Counted from the stretch's first letter, positions 1-9,030 are shown. The stretch is DNA of 64,000 nucleotides from Butyricimonas faecihominis (GCF_033096445.1 NZ_AP028155.1:2237880-2301879); one strand, 5' to 3'. Translations and numbers: made by a program. Notes: generated by a model not told the origin, from the sequence alone.

Positions 1-8
1 AGCATAAT

Positions 9-743
9 ATGGCAAAATACGGAAAATGGATCGGAGCTGGTTTAGGTTTTGTCATGGGAGGTCCCATCGGAGCCTTGTTCGGTTACTTCATCGGTTCCAC
101 GTTCGACACGGCAACAGTTGTAACATCCGGCCCGGCGAACGATCCGGGTACCCGCCCCACGGGAAGAGGTGACTTTTTGCTGAGCCTTGTCGTCTTGGCA
201 ACAGCCTTGATGAAAGCCGACGGGAAAGTGACCCGCAATGAACTGGACTACGTGAAAAAGTTCTTCCGGGATAATTTCGGGCTGGAAGGAGAACGAGAGG
301 CCTTGACGATTATCAAGGACCTATTGAACAAAAACATCGAGGTGGATCAAGTTTGCACCCAGATCCGCATGAACATGAACGTCTATTCCCGTACACAATT
401 ATTATATTTCCTGTTCGGACTGGCCAAGGCCGACGGAACGGTATGTAAACACGAAATTTCCCTGCTGGATAAAATAGCTAATTTACTGGGAATTGATTCA
501 ACCACGTACCAGTCAATCAAAGCCATGTACTATGACGATTTGGATTCTGCTTACAGCATCCTAGGCATCACGTCCTCCGCTACCGACGAGGAAGTGAAAA
601 AAGCTTACCGGAAAATGGCTATCGAAAACCACCCGGACAAAGTCGGGTACATGGGAGAAGATATTCGCAAGGCTGCCGAGAAGAAATTCATGGCCATCAA
701 CGAGGCTTACGAGAAAATCAAAAAACAACGGGGCATCAATTAG
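9..743 (+). CDS. DjlA-like co-chaperone (TerB + DnaJ domains)
   Basis: The 244-residue protein starts with a glycine-rich hydrophobic segment (about residues 5-33) that could anchor it in the inner membrane. A TerB-like helical domain follows (about 55-165), then a C-terminal J domain (about 180-242) with the HPD tripeptide (in ENHPDKV) that stimulates DnaK ATPase activity. This order is that of DjlA-type membrane co-chaperones. The start is the ATG at the left edge of the window, so its promoter is not visible. It is probably transcribed separately from the next gene, which has its own promoter-like box. The exact client is unknown. Confidence 0.88.
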   Translation: MAKYGKWIGAGLGFVMGGPIGALFGYFIGSTFDTATVVTSGPANDPGTRPTGRGDFLLSLVVLATALMKADGKVTRNELDYVKKFFRDNFGLEGEREALTIIKDLLNKNIEVDQVCTQIRMNMNVYSRTQLLYFLFGLAKADGTVCKHEISLLDKIANLLGIDSTTYQSIKAMYYDDLDSAYSILGITSSATDEEVKKAYRKMAIENHPDKVGYMGEDIRKAAEKKFMAINEAYEKIKKQRGIN

Positions 744-810
744 TCGGGTAGAGTGGATTGAAATTAAAAAAATAAATATTTCATTGCTTTTACTTTTAAA
801 CATTGATTCG

Positions 811-818
811 TACTTTTG
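811..818 (+). promoter_or_regulatory. -7 promoter box TACTTTTG
   Basis: TACTTTTG fits the Bacteroidetes -7 consensus TAnnTTTG. It lies 33 bases before the ATG at 852 and argues against the in-frame ATG at 816, which would fall inside the box. Confidence 0.5.
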
Positions 819-851
819 CCCACCAATAACAAAACACAAAAAGAAAGAAAT

Positions 852-1262
852 ATGTTGAAAGAAATTTTATCCATATCAGGAAAACCCGGGTTATTCAAAT
901 TAATCAATAACACCGCAAATGCCTTGATTGTAGAATCATTACTTGACGGGAAACGCTTTCCTGCATATTCTAATGCTAAAATTATCGCCCTCGAAGATAT
1001 TTCAATTTACACGGAAGATGAAGACATGCCTCTGAAAACCGTGTTCAAACGTATGTACGAAAAAGAAGAGGGGAAACCGGCTATCAATCACAAAGAATCA
1101 TCCGCCGCGATCACGAATTATATAGAATCTGTCATCCCGGAATATGATGCAGATCGCGTTTACGTTTCAGACATGCGGAAAATGATCCAATGGTATAATT
1201 TATTACTAGACAAAAATCTTTTGAACTTCGACGAACCGGAAGAAGAAAAGAAAGAAGAATAA
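852..1262 (+). CDS. DUF5606-family protein
   Basis: A small acidic soluble protein of 136 residues starting MLKEILSISGKPGLFKL, which I recognise as the DUF5606 family of Bacteroidetes. A longer frame opens at 816, but those codons overlap a promoter box, so 852 is chosen. The C-terminus is a run of Glu and Lys. No signal peptide or membrane segment is visible. The family is widespread in the phylum and has no established function. An AT-rich hairpin lies just downstream. Confidence 0.75.
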   Translation: MLKEILSISGKPGLFKLINNTANALIVESLLDGKRFPAYSNAKIIALEDISIYTEDEDMPLKTVFKRMYEKEEGKPAINHKESSAAITNYIESVIPEYDADRVYVSDMRKMIQWYNLLLDKNLLNFDEPEEEKKEE

Positions 1263-1277
1263 GTTTATAAAGTCCAT

Positions 1278-1346
1278 AAAGTTTGTAAGGTTTATAAAGT
1301 TATATCTCTACTAACATAATGAGACTTTATAAACCTTATAAACTTT
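1278..1346. repeat. AT-rich long hairpin between DUF5606 and trmN6
   Basis: Bases 1278-1300 and 1324-1346 are inverted complements (23 bp with one G-T pair; the inner 14 bp AAGGTTTATAAAGT is perfect) around a 23-base loop. The arms are built of short TTTATAAA-type units like the other AT-rich intergenic repeats in this window. It may end or stabilise the upstream transcript; no clear T-run follows. Confidence 0.55.
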
Positions 1347-1373
1347 CAAACTTTACAAACCCATTATCCCGTC

Positions 1374-2081
1374 ATGGCAAACGACTATTTCCAATTCAAA
1401 CAATTCACCATTCGGCAAGAAAGATGTGCCATGAAAGTCGGCACGGATGGTGTCCTTTTGGGAGCGTGGACTGCTGTAACTCATGCACGACGTTTGCTTG
1501 ATATCGGTACAGGAACCGGACTTATAGCCATCATGGCGGCACAACGCAATCCCGAATTAATTATTGATGCTATTGAAATTGACCCGGCAGCTTTTGAGCA
1601 GGCACGGGAGAATGCGAACAATACATCATGGCGGGAACGTATCCATCTTTTTCAAGGTGAAGTGCAAGCATTTGCACCCCCGCATAAATACGACATCATT
1701 GTTTGTAACCCGCCTTTCTTTATCAATTCTACTAAAAATCCGGAACTCAATCGCACGTTAGCCCGGCATTGCGAAACATTATCACACGAGGATCTTCTCC
1801 AAGTTAGCGACAATTTACTCTTACCGGAAGGCAAACTCTGTGTCATACTACCTGTTAACGAAGCCAAACATTTTATAGAATTAACCCAAGGCAAAAAATG
1901 GTTTGTTAACAAATTATCAACAGTTTACCCCACTCCCGACAAGGCTCCCAAACGTCAACTCATCGAACTCTCGAAAGTAAAAAAACACCTCATAAAAGAT
2001 TCAATAACCCTTGAAATAGAGAGACATACACTTCACGAGAGTTACGCGAACCTAACCAGAGATTTTTACTTGAAACTCTGA
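1374..2081 (+). CDS. trmN6: tRNA1(Val) adenine-37 N6-methyltransferase
   Basis: This 235-residue class I SAM-dependent methyltransferase has a SAM-binding loop DIGTGTGLIAIMAAQ near residue 43 and the adenine-N6 signature NPPF near residue 112 (in CNPPFF). The N-terminal FxFKQFTIRQERCAMKVGTDGVLLGAW segment is typical of TrmN6 (YfiC), which methylates A37 of tRNA1(Val). The family is usually about 235-250 residues, so it is full length. It is separated from the upstream gene by an AT-rich hairpin and followed by a candidate small RNA. PrmC, encoded later in the window, shares the NPP motif but has a different N-terminal domain. Confidence 0.88.
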   Translation: MANDYFQFKQFTIRQERCAMKVGTDGVLLGAWTAVTHARRLLDIGTGTGLIAIMAAQRNPELIIDAIEIDPAAFEQARENANNTSWRERIHLFQGEVQAFAPPHKYDIIVCNPPFFINSTKNPELNRTLARHCETLSHEDLLQVSDNLLLPEGKLCVILPVNEAKHFIELTQGKKWFVNKLSTVYPTPDKAPKRQLIELSKVKKHLIKDSITLEIERHTLHESYANLTRDFYLKL

Positions 2082-2180
2082 TTCCCGAAGGTTTATCCCG
2101 TTCCACATTTTCATCAGGATTTAAATCTCCTTACAGAAAAGATTAACGATCTATTAACTATCGAATATGAGAATACCCCC

Positions 2181-2188
2181 TATCTTTG
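2181..2188 (+). promoter_or_regulatory. -7 promoter box TATCTTTG
   Basis: TATCTTTG matches TAnnTTTG and would start a transcript near 2195, which meets an intrinsic terminator at 2261-2298. No good -33 TTTG is visible upstream. Confidence 0.4.
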
Positions 2189-2194
2189 TAATGT

Positions 2195-2298
2195 AGAAAA
2201 CAGATAGAAGACACAGTTTTTTTTCATAAGTTTGTATGTTTAGGTTAGTAGTTAGTAATTAAATAAGAGATCGCCCCATCGGTCTCTTATTTTTTTTT
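2195..2298 (+). ncRNA. candidate small RNA of about 100 nt
   Basis: Between trmN6 and the glucokinase gene a -7 box (2181-2188) is followed about 75 bases later by a strong terminator hairpin with a T-run, with no plausible open reading frame between. A second -7 box (2329-2336) then serves the glucokinase gene, so the first unit need not be its leader. The start point is inferred, not seen. I do not recognise an RNA family. The alternative is a terminated or attenuated leader of the downstream operon. Confidence 0.35.
2261..2298 (+). terminator. intrinsic terminator
   Basis: The 10-bp stem AAATAAGAGA (2261-2270) / TCTCTTATTT (2283-2292) is extended inwards by three more pairs around the loop CCCCAT, and merges into a run of Ts to about 2298. 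It is the clearest Rho-independent terminator in the left part of the window. Confidence 0.75.
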
Positions 2299-2328
2299 AT
2301 TACTTTTAACCACGCATTAGGTTGCAAT

Positions 2329-2336
2329 TATTTTTG
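2329..2336 (+). promoter_or_regulatory. -7 promoter box TATTTTTG for the glucokinase operon
   Basis: TATTTTTG matches TAnnTTTG and sits 21 bases before the chosen ATG at 2358, downstream of the terminator. It supports rejecting the upstream in-frame start at 2322. Confidence 0.45.
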
Positions 2337-2357
2337 TTGTCAAATTTATATATTATT

Positions 2358-3311
2358 ATGCAAACAACTGTCTCACTAGGTATTGATATTGGAGGAACCA
2401 ATATCGCATTCGGCATCATTGATAAAAGCGGTAACTGTCTGGCAAATGGCTCATTACCCACAACTGCATATAACACACCACAAGATTTTGTCCAAGACCT
2501 GTACAAAACAGTGAAGAAAGAACTGGACAAATTAGACGTGCAACTTGTCGGTATCGGGGTCGGCGCTCCCAACGGGAACTACTTCAACGGAACCATCGAA
2601 AACGCGGCAAATTTATCTTGGAAAGGAACCATCCCGATGGTAGAACTTTTGACTAAACAATTTGGCGTACCTGCTTTTATCACCAATGACGCCAAAGCTG
2701 CCGCTATCGGTGAAATGGTGTACGGCGGGGCAAAAGGGATGAAAGACTTCGTCGTGATCACGCTGGGAACAGGCTTGGGAAGTGGCATCGTGGTGAACGG
2801 GAAATTAGTGTACGGACATGACGGGCTGGCAGGTGAAGTAGGCCACACGCTGGTTTGTGGTGGGGATAGATACTGCAATTGCGGACGTCGGGGGTGCTTG
2901 GAAACATACGCCTCTGCCACCGGAATAAAGCGCACCGCCTGCGAATTACTCGCCTTGGAAAATACGCCTAGCGCGTTAAGAGATATTCCTTACACGGAAA
3001 TCACGGCTAAAAAAGTATATGACGTTGCACAAAAAGGAGACCCGATCGCCTTGGAGGCCTTCCGGATCACGGGCGAGCAACTGGGTAAAGCCTTGGCTAA
3101 CCTAGTAGCCATTATCAGCCCGGAGGCGATATTCCTTCAAGGAGGGGTAGCCAATGCGGGAGAATGGCTTTTCAAAACCACACAGGAACAAATGGAAGCC
3201 AATATGCTGTATATATTTAAACAAAAAATCAAAATACTTCGTTCGTCTCTTCCCACGAATGCCGCCATTTATGGAGCATCCGCACTTGTATGGACTGAAT
3301 TAAACAATTAG
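2358..3311 (+). CDS. ROK-family glucokinase
   Basis: This 317-residue ROK sugar kinase phosphorylates glucose or a related hexose using ATP in the cytoplasm. Visible motifs are the phosphate-binding GIDIGGTN near the N-terminus, the catalytic TNDAKAAA, the second phosphate loop GTGLGSG and the ROK zinc site (GH, then CGGDRYCNCGRRGCLE). An open frame extends to 2322, but that start overlaps a -7 box, so the ATG at 2358 is used. The gene opens a tight plus-strand operon with GH92 mannosidase (12-base gap), ispD and a Wzi-like gene. Proximity to the mannosidase suggests use of released hexoses, but glucose specificity is inferred from the family only. Confidence 0.85.
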   Translation: MQTTVSLGIDIGGTNIAFGIIDKSGNCLANGSLPTTAYNTPQDFVQDLYKTVKKELDKLDVQLVGIGVGAPNGNYFNGTIENAANLSWKGTIPMVELLTKQFGVPAFITNDAKAAAIGEMVYGGAKGMKDFVVITLGTGLGSGIVVNGKLVYGHDGLAGEVGHTLVCGGDRYCNCGRRGCLETYASATGIKRTACELLALENTPSALRDIPYTEITAKKVYDVAQKGDPIALEAFRITGEQLGKALANLVAIISPEAIFLQGGVANAGEWLFKTTQEQMEANMLYIFKQKIKILRSSLPTNAAIYGASALVWTELNN

Positions 3312-3323
3312 ACATTAAACACC

Positions 3324-5543
3324 ATGAGAACACGACTCCTTCTACTCCTGCTTTGTTTTATCGGTCTTTTGACATCTTGCCAAAGAGAAAAAGAAACTCG
3401 AGTAACGGATTTTGTTGATCCATTCATCGGCACTGCCGGTCAGGGACACTGTTTCCCCGGGGCGACCGTCCCGTTTGGCGGGATTCAGCTCAGTCCGGAT
3501 AACCCAAGAAGTGGTTGGGAGTGGTGTTCCGGTTATCATTACAGCGATAGTATTATATCCTCGTTTTCCCATTCGCATTTGAGCGGAACAGGTATTGGGG
3601 ACTTACAGGACATCCGCCTGTTGCCTGTCACGACCCGCCCGCAAGTGGGAGAAAAAGCGATCGATTTCATCACGAAAGGATATGCCAAATTCTCTCATGC
3701 CAATGAAACGGCTGAACCGGGATATTACAGCGTGACCTTCGACAACGGGATTAAAACCGAGTTAACGGTAACCTCTCGTTGCGGGATGCACTCCTATCAA
3801 TACCCAACCAACTCGGTTTACGGATTAACTCTTGACCTGACAACCGCACGTAACTGGGACCGGACCGTGATGACCTCGATCAAGAAAATCAATAACCGGA
3901 CCATACAAGGATACCGGAAGTCAACCGGATGGGCAAAAGAACATAATGTTTACTTTTTCATGGAATTTTCCCAAGATGTAGACGTCTGGGCTGGAAATGA
4001 CACGCTGAAATTATTAAAGAACGGGCAGAAACTGGTTTCCAATCAAGGATACGCGTTCATTGATTTCGGAACAACCACCAATAAGGTCCTCGTGAAAGTA
4101 AGCCTTTCCTCCGCGAACTGCGAGGGGGCCGCCGCAAACCTAGACAAAGAACTTTCTCACTGGAGCTTTGACAAAGTGAAACGGGAGGCGAAACAACGAT
4201 GGAAACGCATTCTATCTAGAATTAAAGCAGAAGGTGCCAGCAAAGAAGAAACGAGAGTTTTTTACACGGCATTATACCATGCCTATTTGGCTCCCTATCT
4301 TTTTTCTGATGCACACGGGAATTACAAAGGTCCGGACGGAGAGATTCATAGCGTGGGTAAAGCAAATCAATACACCGTATTTTCATTGTGGGACACCTTC
4401 CGTGCCGCTCATCCCCTGTTCACAATCACCCAGAAGAACAGGGTAAATGACATGATAAAATCATTCATTCGCCATTACGAAGCCCACGGCTTGCTCCCGA
4501 ACTGGGAACTGATGGGCAACGAAAGTCATTGCATGATCGGGAATCACGCCATCCCCATCATCACGGAGGCTTACTTGAAAGGTATTCGGAATTTCGATGT
4601 TGAAAAAGCCTACGAGGCCATGAAAGAAACGTCTCTATCCCAAGGGAATGGACTGGGACTATTCAGAACTTATAACTATATTCCCTGTGACCTCGAAAAA
4701 GAATCTGTTTCCAAAACCCTCGAATACGCCTACGATGACTGGTGTATGGCACAAATGGCCAAAGCCCTGAATAAAGAGGATGACTACCTCTATTTCATGG
4801 AAGCCTCCAAGAACTATAAAAACGTGTTCGATTCCTCTACCGGTTTCATGCGGGCAAAGCTTTCCGATGGAAACTGGAAAACACCTTTCTCCCCGTTTGC
4901 TTCAGCCCACAGGGATGATGACTACACCGAAGGAAACGCATGGCAATATTCATGGTTTGTACCACATGACGTGGAGGGACTTATCGCATTACACGGGGGG
5001 AAAACCGCTTTCGCCAACAAACTGGACAGCCTGTTCACCCTTCCCTCAACCATCGAGGGGGACAATGTTTCCCCCGACATCAGCGGGTTGATCGGACAAT
5101 ACGCCCAAGGAAACGAACCCTCACACCACGTGGTTTACTTGTTCAATTACACGGATACGCCCTACAAAACACAATATTACGTGGATAAAATCAGACGGGA
5201 ACTCTACACGGATCGTCCCGACGGACTTTGTGGCAATGAAGATTGCGGACAAATGTCTGCATGGTATGTTTTCTCTGCCATGGGCTTTTATCCCATGAAC
5301 CCGAGTGACGGAAAATATCAACTGGGAACACCCATGTTCAAGAAAGTAACAATCAAATTGGGACAAGATCGTAAATTTGTCATTAAAGCAAACCGAGAAA
5401 ACGACCAATATATCTACGTGAAAGAAGTTTTACTGAATGGAGACAAACTCGATCGCACTTGGATTACTCATGACGAAATCATGGATGGTGGAGAATTGGA
5501 ATTCGTGTTAACACCTGAAAATCCCTCAAAAATAAAAGAATAA
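3324..5543 (+). CDS. GH92 alpha-mannosidase, lipoprotein
   Basis: The 739-residue enzyme belongs to glycoside hydrolase family 92, calcium-dependent exo-alpha-mannosidases that trim host N-glycans or yeast mannan. The signal peptide ends in a lipobox (LTSC, Cys about residue 19), so it is membrane anchored, periplasmic or surface-exposed. Family hallmarks are DFVDPFIGTAGQGHCFPGA after the signal peptide and NEDCGQMSAWYVFSAMGFYP near residue 640, which carries an acidic active-site region. The length is normal and no domain is missing. It lies between a glucokinase and ispD rather than in a SusCD locus, so it may serve general glycan turnover. The linkage acted on (1,2, 1,3 or 1,4) cannot be read from the sequence. 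Confidence 0.92.
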   Translation: MRTRLLLLLLCFIGLLTSCQREKETRVTDFVDPFIGTAGQGHCFPGATVPFGGIQLSPDNPRSGWEWCSGYHYSDSIISSFSHSHLSGTGIGDLQDIRLLPVTTRPQVGEKAIDFITKGYAKFSHANETAEPGYYSVTFDNGIKTELTVTSRCGMHSYQYPTNSVYGLTLDLTTARNWDRTVMTSIKKINNRTIQGYRKSTGWAKEHNVYFFMEFSQDVDVWAGNDTLKLLKNGQKLVSNQGYAFIDFGTTTNKVLVKVSLSSANCEGAAANLDKELSHWSFDKVKREAKQRWKRILSRIKAEGASKEETRVFYTALYHAYLAPYLFSDAHGNYKGPDGEIHSVGKANQYTVFSLWDTFRAAHPLFTITQKNRVNDMIKSFIRHYEAHGLLPNWELMGNESHCMIGNHAIPIITEAYLKGIRNFDVEKAYEAMKETSLSQGNGLGLFRTYNYIPCDLEKESVSKTLEYAYDDWCMAQMAKALNKEDDYLYFMEASKNYKNVFDSSTGFMRAKLSDGNWKTPFSPFASAHRDDDYTEGNAWQYSWFVPHDVEGLIALHGGKTAFANKLDSLFTLPSTIEGDNVSPDISGLIGQYAQGNEPSHHVVYLFNYTDTPYKTQYYVDKIRRELYTDRPDGLCGNEDCGQMSAWYVFSAMGFYPMNPSDGKYQLGTPMFKKVTIKLGQDRKFVIKANRENDQYIYVKEVLLNGDKLDRTWITHDEIMDGGELEFVLTPENPSKIKE

Positions 5544-5557
5544 ACAGAGTCAAGGAA

Positions 5558-6250
5558 ATGAAAAATATCGGAGTAATTCTAGCTGGAGGTTCCGGACGAC
5601 GGTTAGGAAGCGAGTTACCCAAACAATTCATCGTAATTGCCGGGAAAACCGTATTGGCACACACGCTTCACACATTCGAGAAACATGAACGCATTGATGA
5701 AATCATCATTGTCGTACACAAAGATTACATCAAGGAAGCGGAAGAAATTGTTCGCCTTGAAGGATTTCAAAAAGTGAAACACATTGTCCCGGGGGGCAAA
5801 GAACGCTATGCCTCCACCCTCGCCGCTTTAAACGTGTACAAGGAAGAGAAATGTAATTTAATCATCCATGATGCCGTCCGCCTGCTAGTCACGCCGCAAA
5901 TCATAGAAGACGTCATCGAGGCTCTCGAAAACCACAAGGCTTGCACAACCGCGATCCCCTCTACCGACACGATATTGCAAAGTGATACCTCTCGCCAATT
6001 CGTGAACAACATCCCGGATCGTTCCACGCTCTTTCAAGTCCAGACCCCGCAAGGCTTCCATTCCGACATCCTAACGAAAGCCTATAACAAGGCCCTGACA
6101 GATCCCGAATTTTCCAGCACGGACGATTGCGGGGTCATAAAACGGTATATGCCGGAAATCCCCATTAAAATAACCAAAGGTTTACCATTTAATATTAAAT
6201 TAACCTACAAAGAAGATATTTCTATTGTAGAAAAGTTACTTTTGTCCTAG
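5558..6250 (+). CDS. ispD: 2-C-methyl-D-erythritol 4-phosphate cytidylyltransferase
   Basis: IspD transfers CMP from CTP to methylerythritol 4-phosphate in the non-mevalonate isoprenoid pathway. The 230-residue length is that of the family. The nucleotide-binding loop ILAGGSGRRLGSELPKQF is at residues 7-24, HDAVR near residue 107 and TDD near residue 187, as expected of IspD. It sits 14 bases after the mannosidase gene and 30 before the Wzi-like gene, so it is probably co-transcribed with them, although the functions are unrelated. The close relatives TarI/Bcs1 use ribitol phosphate. No reductase partner is adjacent, so IspD is preferred. Confidence 0.85.
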   Translation: MKNIGVILAGGSGRRLGSELPKQFIVIAGKTVLAHTLHTFEKHERIDEIIIVVHKDYIKEAEEIVRLEGFQKVKHIVPGGKERYASTLAALNVYKEEKCNLIIHDAVRLLVTPQIIEDVIEALENHKACTTAIPSTDTILQSDTSRQFVNNIPDRSTLFQVQTPQGFHSDILTKAYNKALTDPEFSSTDDCGVIKRYMPEIPIKITKGLPFNIKLTYKEDISIVEKLLLS

Positions 6251-6280
6251 CAAAAATAAGGACGTGCGTAAAACAGCGAA

Positions 6281-7708
6281 ATGAAAAAAACAGCATTATT
6301 AATCTTGATATCCCTACTATTCCTTTACTCGCAGGGACAAAAACGAAGTGTTGATTATACAACTTCACTCACAGGATTCGTGGCATACCAGAATACATTA
6401 CCTTTCTGGGCAATAAACAACAAACATGGCTTAATTCCCAACGGGAACGGGGCTTTACTGGAAATCGGACTTTTCTCCGATTTCACGGATCGCCACAAAA
6501 TTCAATTCGCGTATGGGGTATCAGCCGCAGGCTTCTTATCCCGTCCGGACAACAACATCATTTTAGACCAACTCTACGCAAGCGCACGCTGGCGCAACCT
6601 TCGTCTGGACCTAGGAATGATTCATCCCAAGGAAGAATACAACGGTGTTTCCTCTACAAACGGGAATTTCGTCCGTTCCGGCAACTCTCGAACCTTTCCC
6701 GGATACAATTTGAATAGTGAATACATGAAAATTCCTTGCACTAAAGGAGTTTTATCTATTAAATTCAATTGGGCAGACTACATGATGATTGATGATCGTT
6801 ACGTGGAAGACACCCGTCTACACAATAAATCGGCTTTTTTGAAAATAAAGCCTCATCAACGCTGGGAAATCATTGTCGGCCTTGAACATTGGGCTCAATG
6901 GGCGGGGACCTCTCCCGATGGAGGCAAACAACCTTCATCATTCAAGGATTATATCCGGATCATTTGTGCCAAAGAAGGAGGAACCGGAGCTAGTGTCAGC
7001 GATTCGATTAATGCTTTGGGAAATCACTTGGGCAGGGAACACTTGGCCATTAATTATTTGGCGGACAACTATATCTTATCTTTCTACCACGACATCCCTT
7101 TTGAAGATGGTTCGGGTACGGATTTTCGCTCTTTCCCGGACGGAACTTATTGTTTCTATTACGGTTCCAAGAAAAAGGATCAATGGATCACAGACGTTAT
7201 GTACGAATTCTATTACACGAAATATCAATCCGGTTCCCAACATGATCGCCCCGCCACCCCGGAAGAAATGGAGAAACAAGACCCAAACAGTCACTTCTAT
7301 GGCCGAAAAGTACTTGGCGGATGCGACAACTATTTCAACAATGGTGAATACAGAAGCGGTTGGACCTTATACGAGAGAGTTATCGGTAGCCCGTTCATGA
7401 CACCCGGACTTTCCGGAAACATCACCCGAATCATTAACAACCGGGTTATAGCCCACCACATCGGGATGAAAGGTATGGCATGGCAAACCACTCCCTATAA
7501 ACTCATGCTCTCCTATTCCAGAAACTACGGTACTTACGGGAGTCCCATGAAAAAGAATCAACTCTCCGGAGCTTTGGAAGTAACATTGCCATTCAAGAAC
7601 TTACCGTTTACCGTGGAAACAGGTATCTACGGTGATTTAGGAGATCTGTTTAAAGACAATTTCGGATTCACGATTAAACTTAGTCGCAAGGGGAAATTGA
7701 TTAAATAA
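6281..7708 (+). CDS. Wzi-like capsule assembly outer-membrane protein
   Basis: This 475-residue protein has an N-terminal signal peptide (MKKTALLILISLLFLYSQGQ) and alternating aromatic beta-strand patterns ending in an amphipathic strand, as in an outer-membrane barrel. The opening TGFVAYQNTLPFWAINNKHG segment is typical of the Bacteroidetes capsule assembly Wzi family. Wzi in enterobacteria anchors capsule at the cell surface; that role here is inferred. It is the last gene of the plus-strand operon, and its stop overlaps tail-to-tail by 8 bases with an O-antigen ligase gene on the other strand, where the polysaccharide region begins. Confidence 0.72.
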   Translation: MKKTALLILISLLFLYSQGQKRSVDYTTSLTGFVAYQNTLPFWAINNKHGLIPNGNGALLEIGLFSDFTDRHKIQFAYGVSAAGFLSRPDNNIILDQLYASARWRNLRLDLGMIHPKEEYNGVSSTNGNFVRSGNSRTFPGYNLNSEYMKIPCTKGVLSIKFNWADYMMIDDRYVEDTRLHNKSAFLKIKPHQRWEIIVGLEHWAQWAGTSPDGGKQPSSFKDYIRIICAKEGGTGASVSDSINALGNHLGREHLAINYLADNYILSFYHDIPFEDGSGTDFRSFPDGTYCFYYGSKKKDQWITDVMYEFYYTKYQSGSQHDRPATPEEMEKQDPNSHFYGRKVLGGCDNYFNNGEYRSGWTLYERVIGSPFMTPGLSGNITRIINNRVIAHHIGMKGMAWQTTPYKLMLSYSRNYGTYGSPMKKNQLSGALEVTLPFKNLPFTVETGIYGDLGDLFKDNFGFTIKLSRKGKLIK

Positions 7709-9014
7709 TAGGTTTATCCTCCGAAAAATCCTCAAGCCAAGCGAAAAGATCTCCATAAAAACAAAACATAGCCAGAAAGAGTAACATGAATAACCGGGAA
7801 TTTGCCCAGGATAGGGTGACGCACGTATTACTCACGGTAAAGAATACAATTAACATGGCAAGAATCAAGGAAGAAAATTTCTTTCTTCGAATCATACGAT
7901 AAATCGGGGCCACAAATAAAAAGAGGACTAACGCCAGTCCGAATATTCCCCCTGTAATCCAGTATTGCAGGAAAGCATTATTCACGTTATTATAGTTTGC
8001 AATATTCAAATCAGAGCTTTCATACCACGCTTTAATCCGATGTTTCGTGCAGACACCTAATCCCCATGCCGAGAATTCATCCAGATGGCGAAAGCTCTCC
8101 CGAATAAAAGCAACCCGGGGAACAATCGTTGCACCCCTGTATTCACCATTCCGAACACTTTGAATCTCAGCCTCAATCTCCTGAATTCTCTTCTCGTACA
8201 TGGCCAAATCCGTCAATAACGAAAAGCCACACACGCAAACCAACAATCCGGCAATAAGTCCATAGCGCATACGAAGAGAAAATTTTCGGAACAAACATAC
8301 ATTCAAGATCAAGAAACCGGCCAAAAAACCTAAAATAGACGATTTGGTAACAGTAAAAGAAAGAAATAATACCAGCATCAAGAACATAAAACCACAAAAC
8401 AACTTCATCTTCCAACCTTTCGCACCTATCACTAATAAATAAGAGGCTAAAGAGGCAATTGCAATGATCATCGCTTGAGCCTCTAACCAAAACTTACTAC
8501 CCAACACATCCCGGTTTACCCCAAAACGCATATTATAAATCCAACTTAACGTATCTGCCGGGGCTGAAAATAGTTGTGTTCCTGTCAATGAAAAGAATAT
8601 ATATATATTTAGTAACGTACACCCCAGACAGAAAAAAAATAGAAACTTTTTCAACAATCCCGGCGTAATCCAATTCTTAAACGTAGAAACGTACATCGGA
8701 ACAAGTATAAAATTCAACAATAGAACCTCAAAAGTCCCGAAACTGGGAGGAGCGATCGGCTCGTCTTTCAAAAGAACAACCAATGTATGTAAAGAGAAAT
8801 AAATCAAGAAAGCCACGTTAATCCCAATATACCAACGGACATATCGTAAATTCCGGAGCATCTCTTTCCTGTTTACCCCAAGCAAGACCAACATAAAGGC
8901 CAACAGGACAAAATTAAATACATTCCCGTACAATGGCGCTAGACTTCCCAACAAAAAAGCGACAAGCAGGAAAAAATATTGTTGAAATTTCACAACTAGA
9001 TTCATAACTCTCAT
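7701..9014 (-). CDS. O-antigen ligase / polymerase family membrane protein (copy 1)
   Basis: This polytopic membrane protein of 437 residues has about ten hydrophobic segments and a large loop near residues 270-340 holding PRVAFIRESF and WGLGVCTKHR, the layout of Wzy/WaaL (Wzy_C) proteins. These join O-antigen or other glycan from a lipid carrier to the lipid A core, or polymerise it. The upstream gene at 9102-10415 is a clear paralogue with identical length and the same loop motifs. A -7 box lies so close (9023-9030) that translation may start at the second Met (9005) rather than 9014. Ligase versus polymerase cannot be decided from sequence. Confidence 0.75.
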   Translation of the reverse strand: MRVMNLVVKFQQYFFLLVAFLLGSLAPLYGNVFNFVLLAFMLVLLGVNRKEMLRNLRYVRWYIGINVAFLIYFSLHTLVVLLKDEPIAPPSFGTFEVLLLNFILVPMYVSTFKNWITPGLLKKFLFFFCLGCTLLNIYIFFSLTGTQLFSAPADTLSWIYNMRFGVNRDVLGSKFWLEAQAMIIAIASLASYLLVIGAKGWKMKLFCGFMFLMLVLFLSFTVTKSSILGFLAGFLILNVCLFRKFSLRMRYGLIAGLLVCVCGFSLLTDLAMYEKRIQEIEAEIQSVRNGEYRGATIVPRVAFIRESFRHLDEFSAWGLGVCTKHRIKAWYESSDLNIANYNNVNNAFLQYWITGGIFGLALVLFLFVAPIYRMIRRKKFSSLILAMLIVFFTVSNTCVTLSWANSRLFMLLFLAMFCFYGDLFAWLEDFSEDKPII

Positions 9015-9022
9015 TTACAACA

Positions 9023-9030
9023 CAAATATA
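9023..9030 (-). promoter_or_regulatory. -7 promoter box (TATATTTG on the minus strand)
   Basis: CAAATATA on the plus strand reads TATATTTG on the minus strand, facing the ligase copy 1. The predicted transcript start is only a few bases before the ATG at 9014, giving a very short leader or use of the ATG at 9005. Confidence 0.4.
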
